Origin: Pirellulimonas nuda
Lineage (GTDB): Bacteria; Planctomycetota; Planctomycetia; Pirellulales; Lacipirellulaceae
Direction of reading: 5' to 3'
Assembly: GCF_007750855.1 (NCBI RefSeq)
Contig: NZ_CP036291.1
Coordinates: 3,472,001 to 3,536,000, forward strand
Length of the DNA stretch: 64,000 nucleotides
In this document: positions 24,528 through 35,302 of the stretch, piece after piece
Layout: each line of letters begins with the position of its first letter
Position numbering within the stretch: the stretch's first letter is position 1
The notes under the pieces: model-generated
Databases searched by the model: none
Seen by the model: the letters and a program-made list of their open reading frames with translations, nothing else
What the model was told of the DNA's origin: nothing
Program-made: the position numbers and the translations under genes

Positions 24528-24596
24528 TCGCGGTTGCCCCGATGCTCATGCAAACAACGCGGCCGCGATGGCCACCGGTCAGAGGGACGGCTGTCT

Positions 24597-25439
24597 TCAG
24601 GAACGCCGCAACGCAGAGGGTGAACCTGTCAAATGGCGACTGACCAGCAGCATGCCCACGGCTCCGGCCAATAAGAGGACAACCGAAGCGGGCTCTGGCA
24701 CCGAGGTTGTGTAGATGCGTAGCTCGGTGTCCAAGGTGTCGAGGTCGAGGTCGTTGAACGCCAGAAGGTAACGAGCATTGCCGCTCAGGATATCGACTGC
24801 CTTCTCTGAGCTCAGGCGAAAATAAACGTCCGGCCGATTTGGCGTCGCACCGGCGTAGAATCCGGCGAACTGCGTCAAGGCAGCCCCCGAGAGTGAAAAG
24901 ACAATGTCGGGATTGGCTGGGACCTGACTGTTGCCCAGACCCGATAGACCCGAATCGTAGATGCCAACAAGTGAGTTCCCCGGTCCCGGATCAATCCCGG
25001 AATTGAGAAAGTCGCTGGCGACCGGCACGCCTCCCATCAGCGAGGCAACCATCCTTCCCATCTCGTCGGGGCGACTGACTTGCGACACTGTGATGTCGAA
25101 CTCGACGCCCGTGATGAGCTGGCCAACGGGCAGAGTTGGCAACGCAAACGAGAACACCGAATTCCGATCCATCCGCGTTCCCGGCATCGCCGTGGTCCCA
25201 GTGGACCCTGCTTCACCAACGAAACGAACATCTGAATTATTCGGAAGGTAGGCGGGAGCCGTGTCGATCGGCGGATTCATCCGAGCATCGATCAGTGTCC
25301 GGCCGGTGAGATTGCCCCCAGTCGAGGTTGCGGTGACCACGGTCACCGCTGCCAAGGCGGTGGAGCCGCTAGCCACTACGGACAACGCCAAGCTTAGCGC
25401 AGCGACGAATGGCGCCAATCGAACGGTGGTGCTTTTCAT
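24597..25439 (-). CDS. PEP-CTERM sorting domain protein (280 aa)
   Basis: I set the start at MKSTTVRLAPFVAALSLALS (25439), which opens a signal peptide ending at ALAA; the upstream frame is unsupported. The exported body has DVRFVGEAGSTGTTAMPGTR and PVGQLITGVEFDITVSQVSR, with no enzyme motif. The C-terminus SVPEPASVVLLLAGAVGMLL is the exosortase signal, though the basic tail is longer than usual (RHLTGSPSALRRS). It stands alone between a truncated gene and transposon remains. Confidence 0.82.
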   Translation of the reverse strand: MKSTTVRLAPFVAALSLALSVVASGSTALAAVTVVTATSTGGNLTGRTLIDARMNPPIDTAPAYLPNNSDVRFVGEAGSTGTTAMPGTRMDRNSVFSFALPTLPVGQLITGVEFDITVSQVSRPDEMGRMVASLMGGVPVASDFLNSGIDPGPGNSLVGIYDSGLSGLGNSQVPANPDIVFSLSGAALTQFAGFYAGATPNRPDVYFRLSSEKAVDILSGNARYLLAFNDLDLDTLDTELRIYTTSVPEPASVVLLLAGAVGMLLVSRHLTGSPSALRRS

Positions 25440-25680
25440 AACAGAAGACTCGTTGAATAGAACCAAAAGAAGAGAACTATTGCACGCTCTAGCACGCACC
25501 GACAATGGACACCGACGCCATGTCCCAATCCGGGATTTCCCGTGAGGAATTGCCCGCAACCCCCTAGCGATGGATTGCCCCCGATTGTAACTGCTGCGTG
25601 CCCGCCGGAGTCGAGCGCTTGGTGATTTTTTTTCTCACGCGTCTCGTGCCATGTTGCACGGTCAGGGCAATCGCATCTCA

Positions 25681-25950
25681 TCACGCGGCACTCCCCGTGA
25701 GAATTGCCTGAAGCGTGGCGTTGTTCCACCCTGCGCGGAGATGTTTGCCTCGGAGACTCTCACGGAGGGGAGTGTCCTGCTTGAGGATCGAGGGCGCCAG
25801 GCGGCGGAATCCAGAACCTGTTTCCTGGCCGCTGCCCTTGCGGATGCGGCTCTGATCTTCTGAAAAAGTTACATCGAGCAACCAATGCAGCGCGTTCTCC
25901 ATGCCCCAGTGTCCCCGAACATGAGCGGGTAGAGCCCGCACCGCGAGTGG
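25681..25950 (-). pseudogene. ISAs1-family transposase C-terminal remnant
   Basis: The frame reads VRGHWGMENALHWLLDVTFS, EDQSRIRKGSGQETGSGFRR, and then SILKQDTPLRESLRGKHLRA to AILTG. This is the conserved end of ISAs1 transposases (HWGIENSLHWVLDVTF, DDSRIRKG, RRxALxLLKQ). Some core residues have changed, and the frame upstream (25950-26110) is broken. Confidence 0.82.
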
Positions 25951-26151
25951 ACCGCCGCGGCGGACCGAGGAAGAACGACGCCTCGCGGCTCTCTTTGCCG
26001 CTGGCCTCCCGGCAGCGGTTAACGGTCCATCTGGGAACATCGTGGGTGTGAACGGCGCCTGAAAACTGCAGCGCGTGGCGCCCCAAACATGCATCGCGGG
26101 TTGGTGTGGGGATGACACCGATCTTCCCCACGTTGGCCTAACGGGTCGTCG

Positions 26152-26460
26152 TCAAACGGACGGCTTGGCGTCTCCTTGGTCTGTCTTTCGGCGCCTCCGT
26201 CTTGCGTCTTGAAGGCGGTAGCTCTCGCCAATCTGCCCGAGGACCACGCAGCGGTGGGTCAGCCGGTCGAGCGCCGCGCCGGTGAGCCGCTCGCTCCCCA
26301 CGACTTCGGTCCAGTTTTCGAACGGCAGGCTGGTGGTGACCACCAGGCTTTGCCGCTCGTGGGCTTGGCCGATCTGGTCGAACAGCGGCTCGGCGCCCAC
26401 CTTGCTGGCCGGGACGTAGCCGAGCTCGTCGAGCGCAAGCACTTCCTGTCTCGGCGATCG
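26152..26460 (-). pseudogene. istB: IS21-family helper ATPase IstB, C-terminal remnant
   Basis: The frame reads LALDELGYVPASKVGAEPLF, SLVVTTSLPFENWTEVVGSE and RLTGAALDRLTHRCVVLGQI then GESYRL. This is the IstB pattern: Walker B DELGY, sensor TTSLPF, and the arginine-finger region ERLTGALLDRLTH. The Walker A part is missing, and sequence upstream is unrelated or decayed. Confidence 0.82.
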
Positions 26461-27472
26461 CCTTTGCGTTGCTGCCGGTGTGGATGGATCAACGATCGCC
26501 CGCTCTCGTACATGCTCATCGGCCTGAGCACGCTGACCGGCGGCGCCCTCCACATCGGCGCCTTCTTGGGCCGACGCGCGGAGCGGCGCGGGAGGCCGTT
26601 GCATTGACCCCCCCAAACTGCGGTCCGAAGCGTAGTGGCTGAGAACCAGCTCCAAGTGCTCTTGGCCTTCCCCCAATCGATGATCCAGCCCGTATCAGCG
26701 AACCTGGGCTAAGGGCGCCGCTGCCTTGCCCGTGCGGAGAAGTCTGCTGAGGCGTAGCCAATGCCTTCGAAGCGGAGGTAAGGCAGCGGTCGACGATCTC
26801 CGCCGGTGGTCTTCCCCCCTGAAAGTAAGCCATCCGGAAGGAGAGAACCCCGCCCGCCGGCTCCCCAAACCTCGGGCGCAACGCACATCGAAGAGCTCCC
26901 CCGCAGCCGCCCCATCCCGCCGGAACCGCCAAGCACGCGCGATCGTGGTTTCTTGGCAGCCCGCCCCGGACGCCCCCATCAAACTCGCCTCTTAACCTGC
27001 AAGACCGCGAGTACGCCGGTTCGCGGCAAAAACTTCAAAGCCGCGAACCCAACAATGCCGCCAGCCCTTTCGCCGACACCTAACGAATTCCCCGCCGGAA
27101 TTTCGTTGCAATCTGAAACCGAATAGGATAGTCTCCTTTCACTTCTCTCGATCCGTTACGACCCCGCCGCTCAATTGGCCACAACTGGCATGATTTCTCT
27201 CAGGTGTCAATAAGCGCCAGAGGCAAGATGAACAAGTCGCCCAAAGGGTGACGCCCCCTACGCTGTCTCGCAAAGGCGACAGCTTATTCTTCCTCACCTC
27301 TCTCGAGAGTGAGACGACATAGGCGCAGCTTTTTCGCGGCCACACTTGCTTTCACCTTGGAGCAGACACTCGCTCCGATGGGTTGGCACGATGCTTCTAC
27401 ACCGCAATCATCGTGCGCGATGCTTGCCAGCCCCTCAGGCCTCGTTGCGAATCGCCTTTCAGGAGTTCGACG
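26461..27472. other. Intergenic, no supported gene
   Basis: About 1 kb without a credible gene. The right half (26990-27400) is AT-richer and is probably the leader of the large surface protein. Confidence 0.45.
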
Positions 27473-30400
27473 ATGCGATCTCTATCGTCTAGAAGAACCA
27501 ATTCTGTGGAACGTCCTACGCCACGCAACCCGAGGGCGCTGCGATTCGAGCCTTTAGAAGATCGGCGGCTGCTTGCCGTTTTTACGGTGATGAACCTGCT
27601 GAACAGCGGGCAAGACTCCCTTCGCGACGCGGTGCTTCAAGCAAACGCGAGTCCCAACGCGGGGGGCGTTCCCGACCGAATCGAGTTCCAGGCCGGTCTC
27701 AACGGCCCTATTCTACTCACCAGCCGGATCTCCATCAGCGGCGATGTGGTCATCGACGGAACCGGCCACAATATCACCATCGACGGACAGCTGAACACCC
27801 AGTTGCTTTATATCGAGTCGCCGCTTCTTACCGCCAATATCGATGTGACCCTCAGAGCGCTTACACTCCAGAATGGCAAAGACGTTCTATCAGGCCCCAA
27901 CAGCACGGGGGGCGCGATCGAATCGGGAGGCGTCGATCTGACGATCGACGGCGTAACTTTCGCTGGAAATCAAGCAGGCTTTGGGGGCGCTATCGCAGCC
28001 AAGGGAAACCGCTTTGTAAACAACACGTCTGTTCGAATTATCGACTCCTTGTTCACAACCAACGTAGCGCAATTCAACGGAGGTGCGATCGACAGCAACA
28101 GCGATGCGGTCGTACAACTAGAAATCTTGCGGAGCCGGTTTGTCAACAATGCCAGCGGATTTGGCGGCGCCTTGATGCACAACGAAGTTCTTTCTATCCG
28201 CGAGAGTGAGTTCACCGGCAACACCGCACAGAGCGACGGCGGCGCCATCGCCTTTCCCTTTGTCTCATTCCTGTACCCACAAACGATCGCTAACAGCACG
28301 TTTACGAGCAATGTCGCCGGCAACGCCGGCGGCGCGATCAGCTGGATAGCAGACGTCGCGGGCGCAGATATTAGTCTCGTCAATAATACGATCACCAACA
28401 ATTCAGCGGGTTCAGGCGGCGGGCTGAGCTACCAACCGGTCTCCCTCGGCGCTCCGACGCTTGAAAACAACATCATCGCGTTGAATACGGCTACCGGCGG
28501 CGTCTCGCCGGACTTATCCGGCGCTTTTGATCCGCTCAGCACAAACAACTTGATCGGCGTCGTCACAGGGTCGACGGGCATCAACGCCTCGATCAACCTG
28601 GTTGGGGCCAACCCCGACTTAGGCCTCCTCGCTTTCAACGGCGGCCCCAATCAGACGCAGACGCGCGCCCTGCTGGCGCAGAGCGCCGCCATCGACGCCG
28701 GCAGCAACGCCTCCGCGACTGGCTTGGTGACCGATCAGCGAGGCTTCCTTCGGATCTCGAACGGCACGGTTGACATCGGCGCCTACGAGGTTGCCGGCAC
28801 CGAAGGAGCGATTCACGGGCAAAAGTGGCACGATGTTAACGGCGACGGCGTTCGCGATCCGACGGAGCCTGGGCTCGATGGCTGGACCATCGAAGTCATC
28901 GATAGCGTCACCGGCGCCGTTGTCGCCTCGCAGTTGACCCGCAGCATGGACATGGACGGCGGCGGCATCGACCCCGTTTCTGAACAAGGGCTGTTCTGGA
29001 TAAGTGGCGTGCCCGCTGGGACCTATCGGGTGCGCGAGCTCGCGCAGCCCGGCTGGCGGGCGACTCTGCCGACCAACGCATCGGGTGAGTACACCGTGAC
29101 CGTACAAGCAGGACTGCCGCTTCAAGGGGTCGACTTTGGAAACTTCCTCCCAGGCTCCATCCATGGCCAGAAATGGGACGACCTGAATGACAATGGTCTG
29201 AAGGACCCCAATGAAATCGGCGTCGACGGCTGGGTCATCACCGCGGCCGAGCAGGGCGGCGGAGGGCTGCACCTAGCCCAGATCACGCGAGAGATGGACC
29301 TGAATCATGACGGCGTCATCGATCCAAGCACGGAGAAGGGGTTGTACTGGTTTGGGGACCTTCCTCCTGGGACCTATTTTGTGGGCGAGTCATCCCGGCC
29401 CGGCTGGCATCAATCGTATCCGTCCGCTCCGGGCGGCCACTTCGTGGCCATCAACGCCGGCCAGATCGAGGCGGACGTCAATTTCGGCAATAACCGGGAC
29501 ACCGGCTCGATCCACGGGTTTAAGTTCATCGACTTCGACGGAGACGGTTCCTACAACTCGGATATCGAAGTTCCGTTGCCGCACATCAAGATCGGCCTGT
29601 TCGGCGATTCGGACGGCGACGGCGTCAACGAATTGACGCTCACCCACACAGACGAGAACGGGGATTTTTGGTTCACCGATCTAGTCGCTGGCCAATACAT
29701 CGTCAGCGAGTCGCCCGGAGACTATATTCCCACGACGCCTACGTCCGTCAGCCTGACGGTGTTTCCCGACATAGAGCTTGTCGCGTTTGCCGGCCAGGCA
29801 ATGCTGCGGCCAGACCAAACAGAACAGGTCCTGGGATCGGCCCTGATGTTCGGCAACCTGCCGCCGAGCTCGATCCACGGCTTCAAATTCACCGATGCAG
29901 ACCGAAACGGTGTATACGATCCGCTTATCGACGAGCCCTGGGCCGGCGTGTGGTTCGGTCTGTGGGGCGACACGGACGGTGACGGGGACTCGGAATTGAA
30001 GAGCGCCGTGACCGACGCGAGCGGCAACTTTTGGTTCACGGGGCTCCACGCGGGACAGTACACCGTGTCGGAAGTTCCGCCGGACGGATCGATTCCAACG
30101 ACCCCTTCTTCCGTGACGGTGACGGTTGGGATCGGCCAGGAGCTCGTGGCGTTCGCCGGGCAGGCGATGCTGCTGCCGGGGCAGACGGAAGTGGTCGTCG
30201 GCGCCCCATTGATGTTTGGCAACGCCACAAACACGGGGTCGATCCACGGGCAAAAGCTCGAACTGCTGACGCGACAATGGCGTAACGCGGCTGGAACGGG
30301 CGGCCTGCAGGACAACTACGCCGCCGGCAACACGGAGACAACCAATCCAAGTGCAGGATTATTGCAGATCGCGAGCAACCTTGGAGCGACGGTCGCCGGA

Positions 30401-32260
30401 TACGATTCGAACTCGGTTGATCGGTTCTTCATCGACACGTTCTACGGCCTGCCGACGGGGATCATATCGGCCACGGTCAGGATCGGCCTCCGCTCAAATG
30501 GGGGAGGCTCAAGCAATGACACGATCGGATTGGGAGTTTTCTCCAGCGCCGGCGTGCTCGTGGACCCGCAGGCCTATTTTAGCGCCTCACTCAACAGCCT
30601 TCCCGCTGGCCCAATCAAGACCATTAGTCTACCAGCGACGATGCTCCCGTTTCTTAACGGCGGGCAGCTCGACGTGAGCGTGCAGGACGACACGGCTGTC
30701 GATTTCGTGGAGCTCTGTGTCTACTCTGAAAGCTACGTGCCCCGCGACGGGTGGACGATCGACCTGCTGGACACCGCCGGAAACGTCGTGTCGACGCAAC
30801 AAACGATGAGCATGGACGTCGATGGCAATGGCTCCATCGACCCCTTAACCGAGCGGAGTCTCTTCTGGTTTCAGAACCTTCCGGCGGACGTCTATCGAGT
30901 CCGAGAACGGGCGGGCAATCCCTTCGTTTGGCAGATCGTGTCCCCGTCCAGCGGAGAGTACTTCGTCTCGCTGCGCGGCGGCGAAGTCATCAACGGACGA
31001 GACTTTGTCAACGAGAACCAATTGGTGTGGTGGACGTCGTGCTGGGCCGTTGATTTGCCGGATCCAGAGCTTTCCTTCGGGAATCTCGTCGACGGGTTTA
31101 CAAGCGGTTTTATCGCCGACGGTCCGCTGACTGGCGTCCTGACCTTTGACGGTCTGTCCGGGGTTATACCGGCCGATCAGTACCTGCTGTCTGACGGCGT
31201 GTTGTTTGACAACCTTGGCGACTCGTTTGGCGCGGTTCCTGAGGGCGGCGTCAACGCTGAGAATATTGATGGCTACGATGGGTCTTACAACACAGATGGC
31301 GACACGGTCTACGGCAAGTATCCAAACCACTTGGAACCCTTCACGATCGTGTTCACCCAGCCGGTTTCAAAGGTGGGTAGCTTTATATTCACCGGCAGGG
31401 AGGGCCCAATCGATGTGTTGTCGATCTCGCTGTACGATACGGCTGGTAATCTGCTCGATACACGCGAGGTCCAAGTGCTGCCCTTCGCGGATTCGGACAA
31501 CAGGGAAGGATTCTGGGGCGTCGAAGCTACGGGCGATGTGATCGCCCGCGTAACAATCCGCAACAACAATCCTATCGACTTCGGCAACACGCTAGGGATT
31601 GACAACATCTACTTTGCACGTCTACAGGATCCCAGCGCACGGCCGGGCGACTACAACGGCGATGGCGCCGTCGACGCGGCCGACTACACCGTGTGGCGTG
31701 ACACCCTGGGCCTGGGTGGTCCGCCTCCTTTCAGCGGCGCGGATGGCGACGGGGATGGCGAAGTCACGCAGGCTGACTACAACGTGTGGAGGAGCCACTT
31801 CGGAGAGGCGCTGCCGCAGGGAGCGGGCAGCGTGTCGAGCACGGGTTCTGCTTTGGGGCAGCAATCCACTTTAGGCAGTGGCGCCGCGGTGCTTGACTCG
31901 GTCGAACCTGCGTTTGAGATTGGCAGAGCGACTGACCGAGCGCTGGCTGAGTCCAGACCGACCGCTGTTGAATCGAAGAACGGGATTTTAAGAGCGGCTG
32001 ACTTGGCATTGCTCGATAGTCGATTCACACGGCACGACTCGTTCTCTCGGCCGCGAGCGCGGGTGAACCCGTTTCGCTTCGCCGATCCCGTCCACGATTC
32101 TCTTCTGCTGTTGTTGGCTAACGACCGCGTGGGGCATAGCACACGGCAAGGCTGGTCCTCGACAAGCGATCGCGAGGGCGGCGACGATCGTGTCGATGGC
32201 TCCGACGGCCAGAGCTTGACCGACGAACCGCTTGCTTTGGCGCTGGCGGAATGGCGGTGA
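27473..32260 (+). CDS. Giant secreted beta-helix / SdrD-like / dockerin protein (1595 aa)
   Basis: The start at 27473 follows AGGAG; the frame upstream is not needed. The N-terminus has the planctomycete LEPR-XLL motif (RALRFEPLEDRRLLAV). Residues about 37-440 are a CSLREP/parallel beta-helix region (LNSGQDSLRDAVLQANA; NTITNNSAGSGGGLSY). SdrD/Cna-B-like repeats begin with (G/S)SIHGxK at about residues 446, 561, 678, 799 and 922, with Asp-rich DxNGDG calcium loops. The last repeat is interrupted by an extra module (about 930-1080). A dockerin type I pair lies at about 1390-1445 (YNGDGAVDAADYTVWRDTLG, DGDGEVTQADYNVWRSHFG), then a low-complexity tail. No PEP-CTERM. Probably a cell-surface or matrix protein. 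Confidence 0.88.
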   Translation: MRSLSSRRTNSVERPTPRNPRALRFEPLEDRRLLAVFTVMNLLNSGQDSLRDAVLQANASPNAGGVPDRIEFQAGLNGPILLTSRISISGDVVIDGTGHNITIDGQLNTQLLYIESPLLTANIDVTLRALTLQNGKDVLSGPNSTGGAIESGGVDLTIDGVTFAGNQAGFGGAIAAKGNRFVNNTSVRIIDSLFTTNVAQFNGGAIDSNSDAVVQLEILRSRFVNNASGFGGALMHNEVLSIRESEFTGNTAQSDGGAIAFPFVSFLYPQTIANSTFTSNVAGNAGGAISWIADVAGADISLVNNTITNNSAGSGGGLSYQPVSLGAPTLENNIIALNTATGGVSPDLSGAFDPLSTNNLIGVVTGSTGINASINLVGANPDLGLLAFNGGPNQTQTRALLAQSAAIDAGSNASATGLVTDQRGFLRISNGTVDIGAYEVAGTEGAIHGQKWHDVNGDGVRDPTEPGLDGWTIEVIDSVTGAVVASQLTRSMDMDGGGIDPVSEQGLFWISGVPAGTYRVRELAQPGWRATLPTNASGEYTVTVQAGLPLQGVDFGNFLPGSIHGQKWDDLNDNGLKDPNEIGVDGWVITAAEQGGGGLHLAQITREMDLNHDGVIDPSTEKGLYWFGDLPPGTYFVGESSRPGWHQSYPSAPGGHFVAINAGQIEADVNFGNNRDTGSIHGFKFIDFDGDGSYNSDIEVPLPHIKIGLFGDSDGDGVNELTLTHTDENGDFWFTDLVAGQYIVSESPGDYIPTTPTSVSLTVFPDIELVAFAGQAMLRPDQTEQVLGSALMFGNLPPSSIHGFKFTDADRNGVYDPLIDEPWAGVWFGLWGDTDGDGDSELKSAVTDASGNFWFTGLHAGQYTVSEVPPDGSIPTTPSSVTVTVGIGQELVAFAGQAMLLPGQTEVVVGAPLMFGNATNTGSIHGQKLELLTRQWRNAAGTGGLQDNYAAGNTETTNPSAGLLQIASNLGATVAGYDSNSVDRFFIDTFYGLPTGIISATVRIGLRSNGGGSSNDTIGLGVFSSAGVLVDPQAYFSASLNSLPAGPIKTISLPATMLPFLNGGQLDVSVQDDTAVDFVELCVYSESYVPRDGWTIDLLDTAGNVVSTQQTMSMDVDGNGSIDPLTERSLFWFQNLPADVYRVRERAGNPFVWQIVSPSSGEYFVSLRGGEVINGRDFVNENQLVWWTSCWAVDLPDPELSFGNLVDGFTSGFIADGPLTGVLTFDGLSGVIPADQYLLSDGVLFDNLGDSFGAVPEGGVNAENIDGYDGSYNTDGDTVYGKYPNHLEPFTIVFTQPVSKVGSFIFTGREGPIDVLSISLYDTAGNLLDTREVQVLPFADSDNREGFWGVEATGDVIARVTIRNNNPIDFGNTLGIDNIYFARLQDPSARPGDYNGDGAVDAADYTVWRDTLGLGGPPPFSGADGDGDGEVTQADYNVWRSHFGEALPQGAGSVSSTGSALGQQSTLGSGAAVLDSVEPAFEIGRATDRALAESRPTAVESKNGILRAADLALLDSRFTRHDSFSRPRARVNPFRFADPVHDSLLLLLANDRVGHSTRQGWSSTSDREGGDDRVDGSDGQSLTDEPLALALAEWR

Positions 32261-32329
32261 GTCTGGACGGGCGCCGGAGTGTTGCGTGTTCTTATCGCTC
32301 GAACGGCCTTGTTGATGAACCCCAGACGG

Positions 32330-32940
32330 CCGACGGCATGCCGGAGGGTGACGAACCCGTTGCTCAGTTTGCAGCGGGGTGCGACCTTGGTCGCCCGATT
32401 GGCGAGCGTTCGGTTCTTCAGGCGGTCGCCTGAGTTGGTCCGGAATCGAAACATGGCGGCCCCTGCCCAGCCGCGTCGGTGGTAGGCGATCGATTTCCTC
32501 CAAGCCGTCTTGCTGTTGCGGCGGATCTGTTGCAGGCGCCCGTCGCGTACCAGCGGCTCGACCGCATCGCCGTCCCGGGTGTTGGCGCCCATCACGACCC
32601 GGGCGACGATGGTGTGGGTGGCGGGATCGACGGCGAGGTGAACCGTCCGCCAAGTGCGACGCTTGTCGACCCCGCGCTTCTTGCGCTTCCACGCCCGCTC
32701 GCCGCAGACCTGCAGGCCCGTGCGGTCGACCACGACGACGATCGGGTGCTTGGTCTCACGCACGTCGTTCAAGACCCCCAGCTTGGCCGCTCGCTTCGCC
32801 CTTGCCTGGACAAAGGGCAGGTTGATGGCGCAGCTAGCGCAAGCCGCCTGGTCAATCGCCCGAGTGACCGCTAAGGCCTCATGGAAGCAGTCTCCTTGCC
32901 AAAGCCGAAGCCCTTTCCGCGGCCGGACCCCGCGGCTGAT
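32330..32940 (-). pseudogene. IS5-family transposase remnant
   Basis: The frame reads PIVVVVDRTGLQVCGERAWK, RKKRGVDKRRTWRTVHLAVD and further on KTAWRKSIAYHRRGWAGAAM with RFRTNSGDRLKNRTLANRAT. This is the IS5 pattern (DSTGLKVYGEGEW, RRTWRKLHLAVD, YHRRGLAETAMFRFK). The segment that carries the second Asp (DGAYDT) is missing between RDGRLQQI and KTAW. The first Asp context is DRTGL instead of DSTGL. It is dead. Confidence 0.82.
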
Positions 32941-32962
32941 TTCGTGCGGAAGCAAGTGGCCC

Positions 32963-35302
32963 CTACCGGCGGCGTTTCGGGCTGGCCACAATCCGGCGGC
33001 GTTCGAGCTTGTCGAGGACTTCCATAAACCGCGGTCGGTTGCGGTACTTCTCCCGAATGTGCTTGACGAGTTCGGTCCAGATGTTGTCGCGATCGAGCGA
33101 CCGCAAGACAGGCCGCATCTTGCGGAGGCAGTCGGCAGCGGACTCGTACGCTCCTTGGTTGGCGTGCGGGAGGTGCATCTCGAGCTCGCGGCGGTAGACC
33201 TCGAGAGCTCGCTCAGGATGCGACTTGGCTACGGCGGCCGCGACGCGAGAGGCGAGCGCCGCGGTGGCGTCCGACGCCGTCGCACGGGGGGCTCTCCCCG
33301 ACTTTGGCGTCTCGTCGTCGACAATCGCGTCGTACCACCGGAGGGCTTCGTCTGGCTTCTTCTCGGCGATGGCGAGATCGACCAGGACGTTGCGGTAGTT
33401 CCTCTGGCGATCGAAGGGACCAGGCGGACTCAGGAACGCCGCGGCGAGGTAGTCGGGCAGCGGCAGCGGCCAGCCCGTTTCACTGGAGAACCTGAGAGTC
33501 GGCGGCGAAGGCGCCGCAGCGGCGACCCTCCGCTTCGCGGACCCCGCCCCCTTCTTCTTCACGGCAGTCTTCGCCGCCTTCGCGGGGGCCGCTTCGCAGC
33601 GGATCGGGGCAATCCCCGTTTCAAGGAACTGTTCGGCGCGGCGACGAACGGCGGGGCCGCATTTGGCTTTTTCGGCGGCGCCGACGAGGTCTCGGAAGGA
33701 CCGGACACTGGGACGGCGAAAGAACTCGCACGCGGCCCGCGCCGCGACGATGTCCCATTGCTTGCGGCCGCGGGCCAGATCAACGAGCCGGTCGGCCAGA
33801 TGGGCCGCGCTGCCAGGGAGTCTTGCCCGGGTCTGCTCGATCCCCTCCCGCGCCCAGCGTTCCGCGTCGTCGAAGCGTTTGAGCCGCATCAAGTGATCGA
33901 CCAGCCGTTCGTAGCTGCCCGTGCGCCGGGCCTCTGCTTCGAATACCGAGAGGGTCTCGTCCTGCCGGCCGGCCTTTTCGAGGGCCTTAACGAGCCAATT
34001 GCTGAGCGAGTCGCGGCGGTAATTGCGGGTCCAACGATCAGAAACCGCATCGTCATCCGCACCCGCGTCGTCGTCCCCGCACTGCGGCGACGAGGGGTAG
34101 AGCCGGCCAACCAGAACGTCGGCGACGGCGGACCAGTCGGCCCGCGTCCGTCGCGCGGCGAGGATCGTTGCGGCCGGTTGACCGACGTAGTCCCACTGGT
34201 CGAGCTCACAGGCGTCGATCGCGTAGAGGATCTTTTCGGCCGGCGCCAGCGACGAGGCCGCAACGGCGGCGAAGAGCACTGGAAAACACTCGGCCAGGGC
34301 CAGGCCGGTCTCGCCCTCGTCGTGCGACTGCCCGACTTGGCTCATCCCCCGTTCGAGAAGCTCCCGGCCCAGGTCGACGACCGCGTCGGCATGGCCGAGT
34401 TCGGCAAGACGTTCGAGGCGATGCTTGAGCCGGCTGTAGTCGGGCGTGTGGCCGTCGTGCTGCCAATGGTTTTGCCAGCCGATCTCGGAAGTGACCGACC
34501 GCAGCTCGTTGCGAGCCTCGCCGATCAGCCGGGGAGCGTCCCCCTCGGCTAGGAGGATGCGTTCCTGGAACTCCTGGCGGAGTTCGGGAAAGCGATTCAC
34601 GAGCGCCAGCACGAGCGTCGCCAACTCGTCGGGGGGCTTCTTGACCACGTCGGCCCGAATCAGGGCGTCCCATTCGGCGCGCGAGCGACGAGGCGTTTTG
34701 GGGGCGGACCCTGCGCGCTTGGCTTTCCCGGAGCTGCCGCGTGCCCGTCGACGAGCATCCCCCCTGGGGCCGATCACCGCCGATCTCAACGAATCGTCGG
34801 CATCGGCCCCATCCTCATTGTCCCCTACGTCGCCGGCCGCATCGTCGAAGGAGGCTTCTTCGCCTGCGTATCTATCGACCGCGGACCCCGCGAGGCGGGC
34901 CCAACGAGAGTCGTCGTCCGCGGCAGCGGGGGGTGTTTTGCCGTCAGCGACCTGCGCCAGGTACTCGGCGATCACGGCGACCGCATGCTTGCACTGATTG
35001 CCAACCGGGCAGGTGCAGGCGCCGGTGATCCGGTCGCGAGGCTTCCGACTCGGGTCGAGCTGCGCCGAGGTTATGTAGCTTCGTGTCCCCCGAACAGCGG
35101 CCAGCAGCCGGCCGTCGCTGGAAACGCCCAAGTTCTTCACTTGGCCGCCCCGCTGGTAGGAGCGGCCGCGCTGAACGCTGCGCTTGTCGAAGGCCCGGTC
35201 AAGGTCCTCCCACGTGAGCTTGGCCCAGGCGGCCGCGTGGGGAGTAGCGGCCACGGCGTTCGGCGGGTCGAGGCGTGGAGCAGACGTCTTCTTGCGAGGC
35301 AT
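32963..35302 (-). CDS. SWIM zinc-finger protein (779 aa)
   Basis: The start MPRKKTSAPRLDPPNAVAAT (35302) is chosen because upstream sequence is not coding in style. The SWIM motif CxCx(n)CxH is present as GACTCPVGNQCKHAVAVIAE near residues 90-110. The rest is a long alpha-helical body with solenoid-like segments (WLVKALEKAGRQDETLSVFE, DHLMRLKRFDDAERWAREGI) and a charged internal linker. SWIM domains bind DNA or protein; family members of this size are often annotated only as SWIM proteins. There is no helicase motif here, although SWIM proteins often neighbour SNF2 helicases. The 3' end abuts an IS5 remnant. Confidence 0.85.
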   Translation of the reverse strand: MPRKKTSAPRLDPPNAVAATPHAAAWAKLTWEDLDRAFDKRSVQRGRSYQRGGQVKNLGVSSDGRLLAAVRGTRSYITSAQLDPSRKPRDRITGACTCPVGNQCKHAVAVIAEYLAQVADGKTPPAAADDDSRWARLAGSAVDRYAGEEASFDDAAGDVGDNEDGADADDSLRSAVIGPRGDARRRARGSSGKAKRAGSAPKTPRRSRAEWDALIRADVVKKPPDELATLVLALVNRFPELRQEFQERILLAEGDAPRLIGEARNELRSVTSEIGWQNHWQHDGHTPDYSRLKHRLERLAELGHADAVVDLGRELLERGMSQVGQSHDEGETGLALAECFPVLFAAVAASSLAPAEKILYAIDACELDQWDYVGQPAATILAARRTRADWSAVADVLVGRLYPSSPQCGDDDAGADDDAVSDRWTRNYRRDSLSNWLVKALEKAGRQDETLSVFEAEARRTGSYERLVDHLMRLKRFDDAERWAREGIEQTRARLPGSAAHLADRLVDLARGRKQWDIVAARAACEFFRRPSVRSFRDLVGAAEKAKCGPAVRRRAEQFLETGIAPIRCEAAPAKAAKTAVKKKGAGSAKRRVAAAAPSPPTLRFSSETGWPLPLPDYLAAAFLSPPGPFDRQRNYRNVLVDLAIAEKKPDEALRWYDAIVDDETPKSGRAPRATASDATAALASRVAAAVAKSHPERALEVYRRELEMHLPHANQGAYESAADCLRKMRPVLRSLDRDNIWTELVKHIREKYRNRPRFMEVLDKLERRRIVASPKRRR

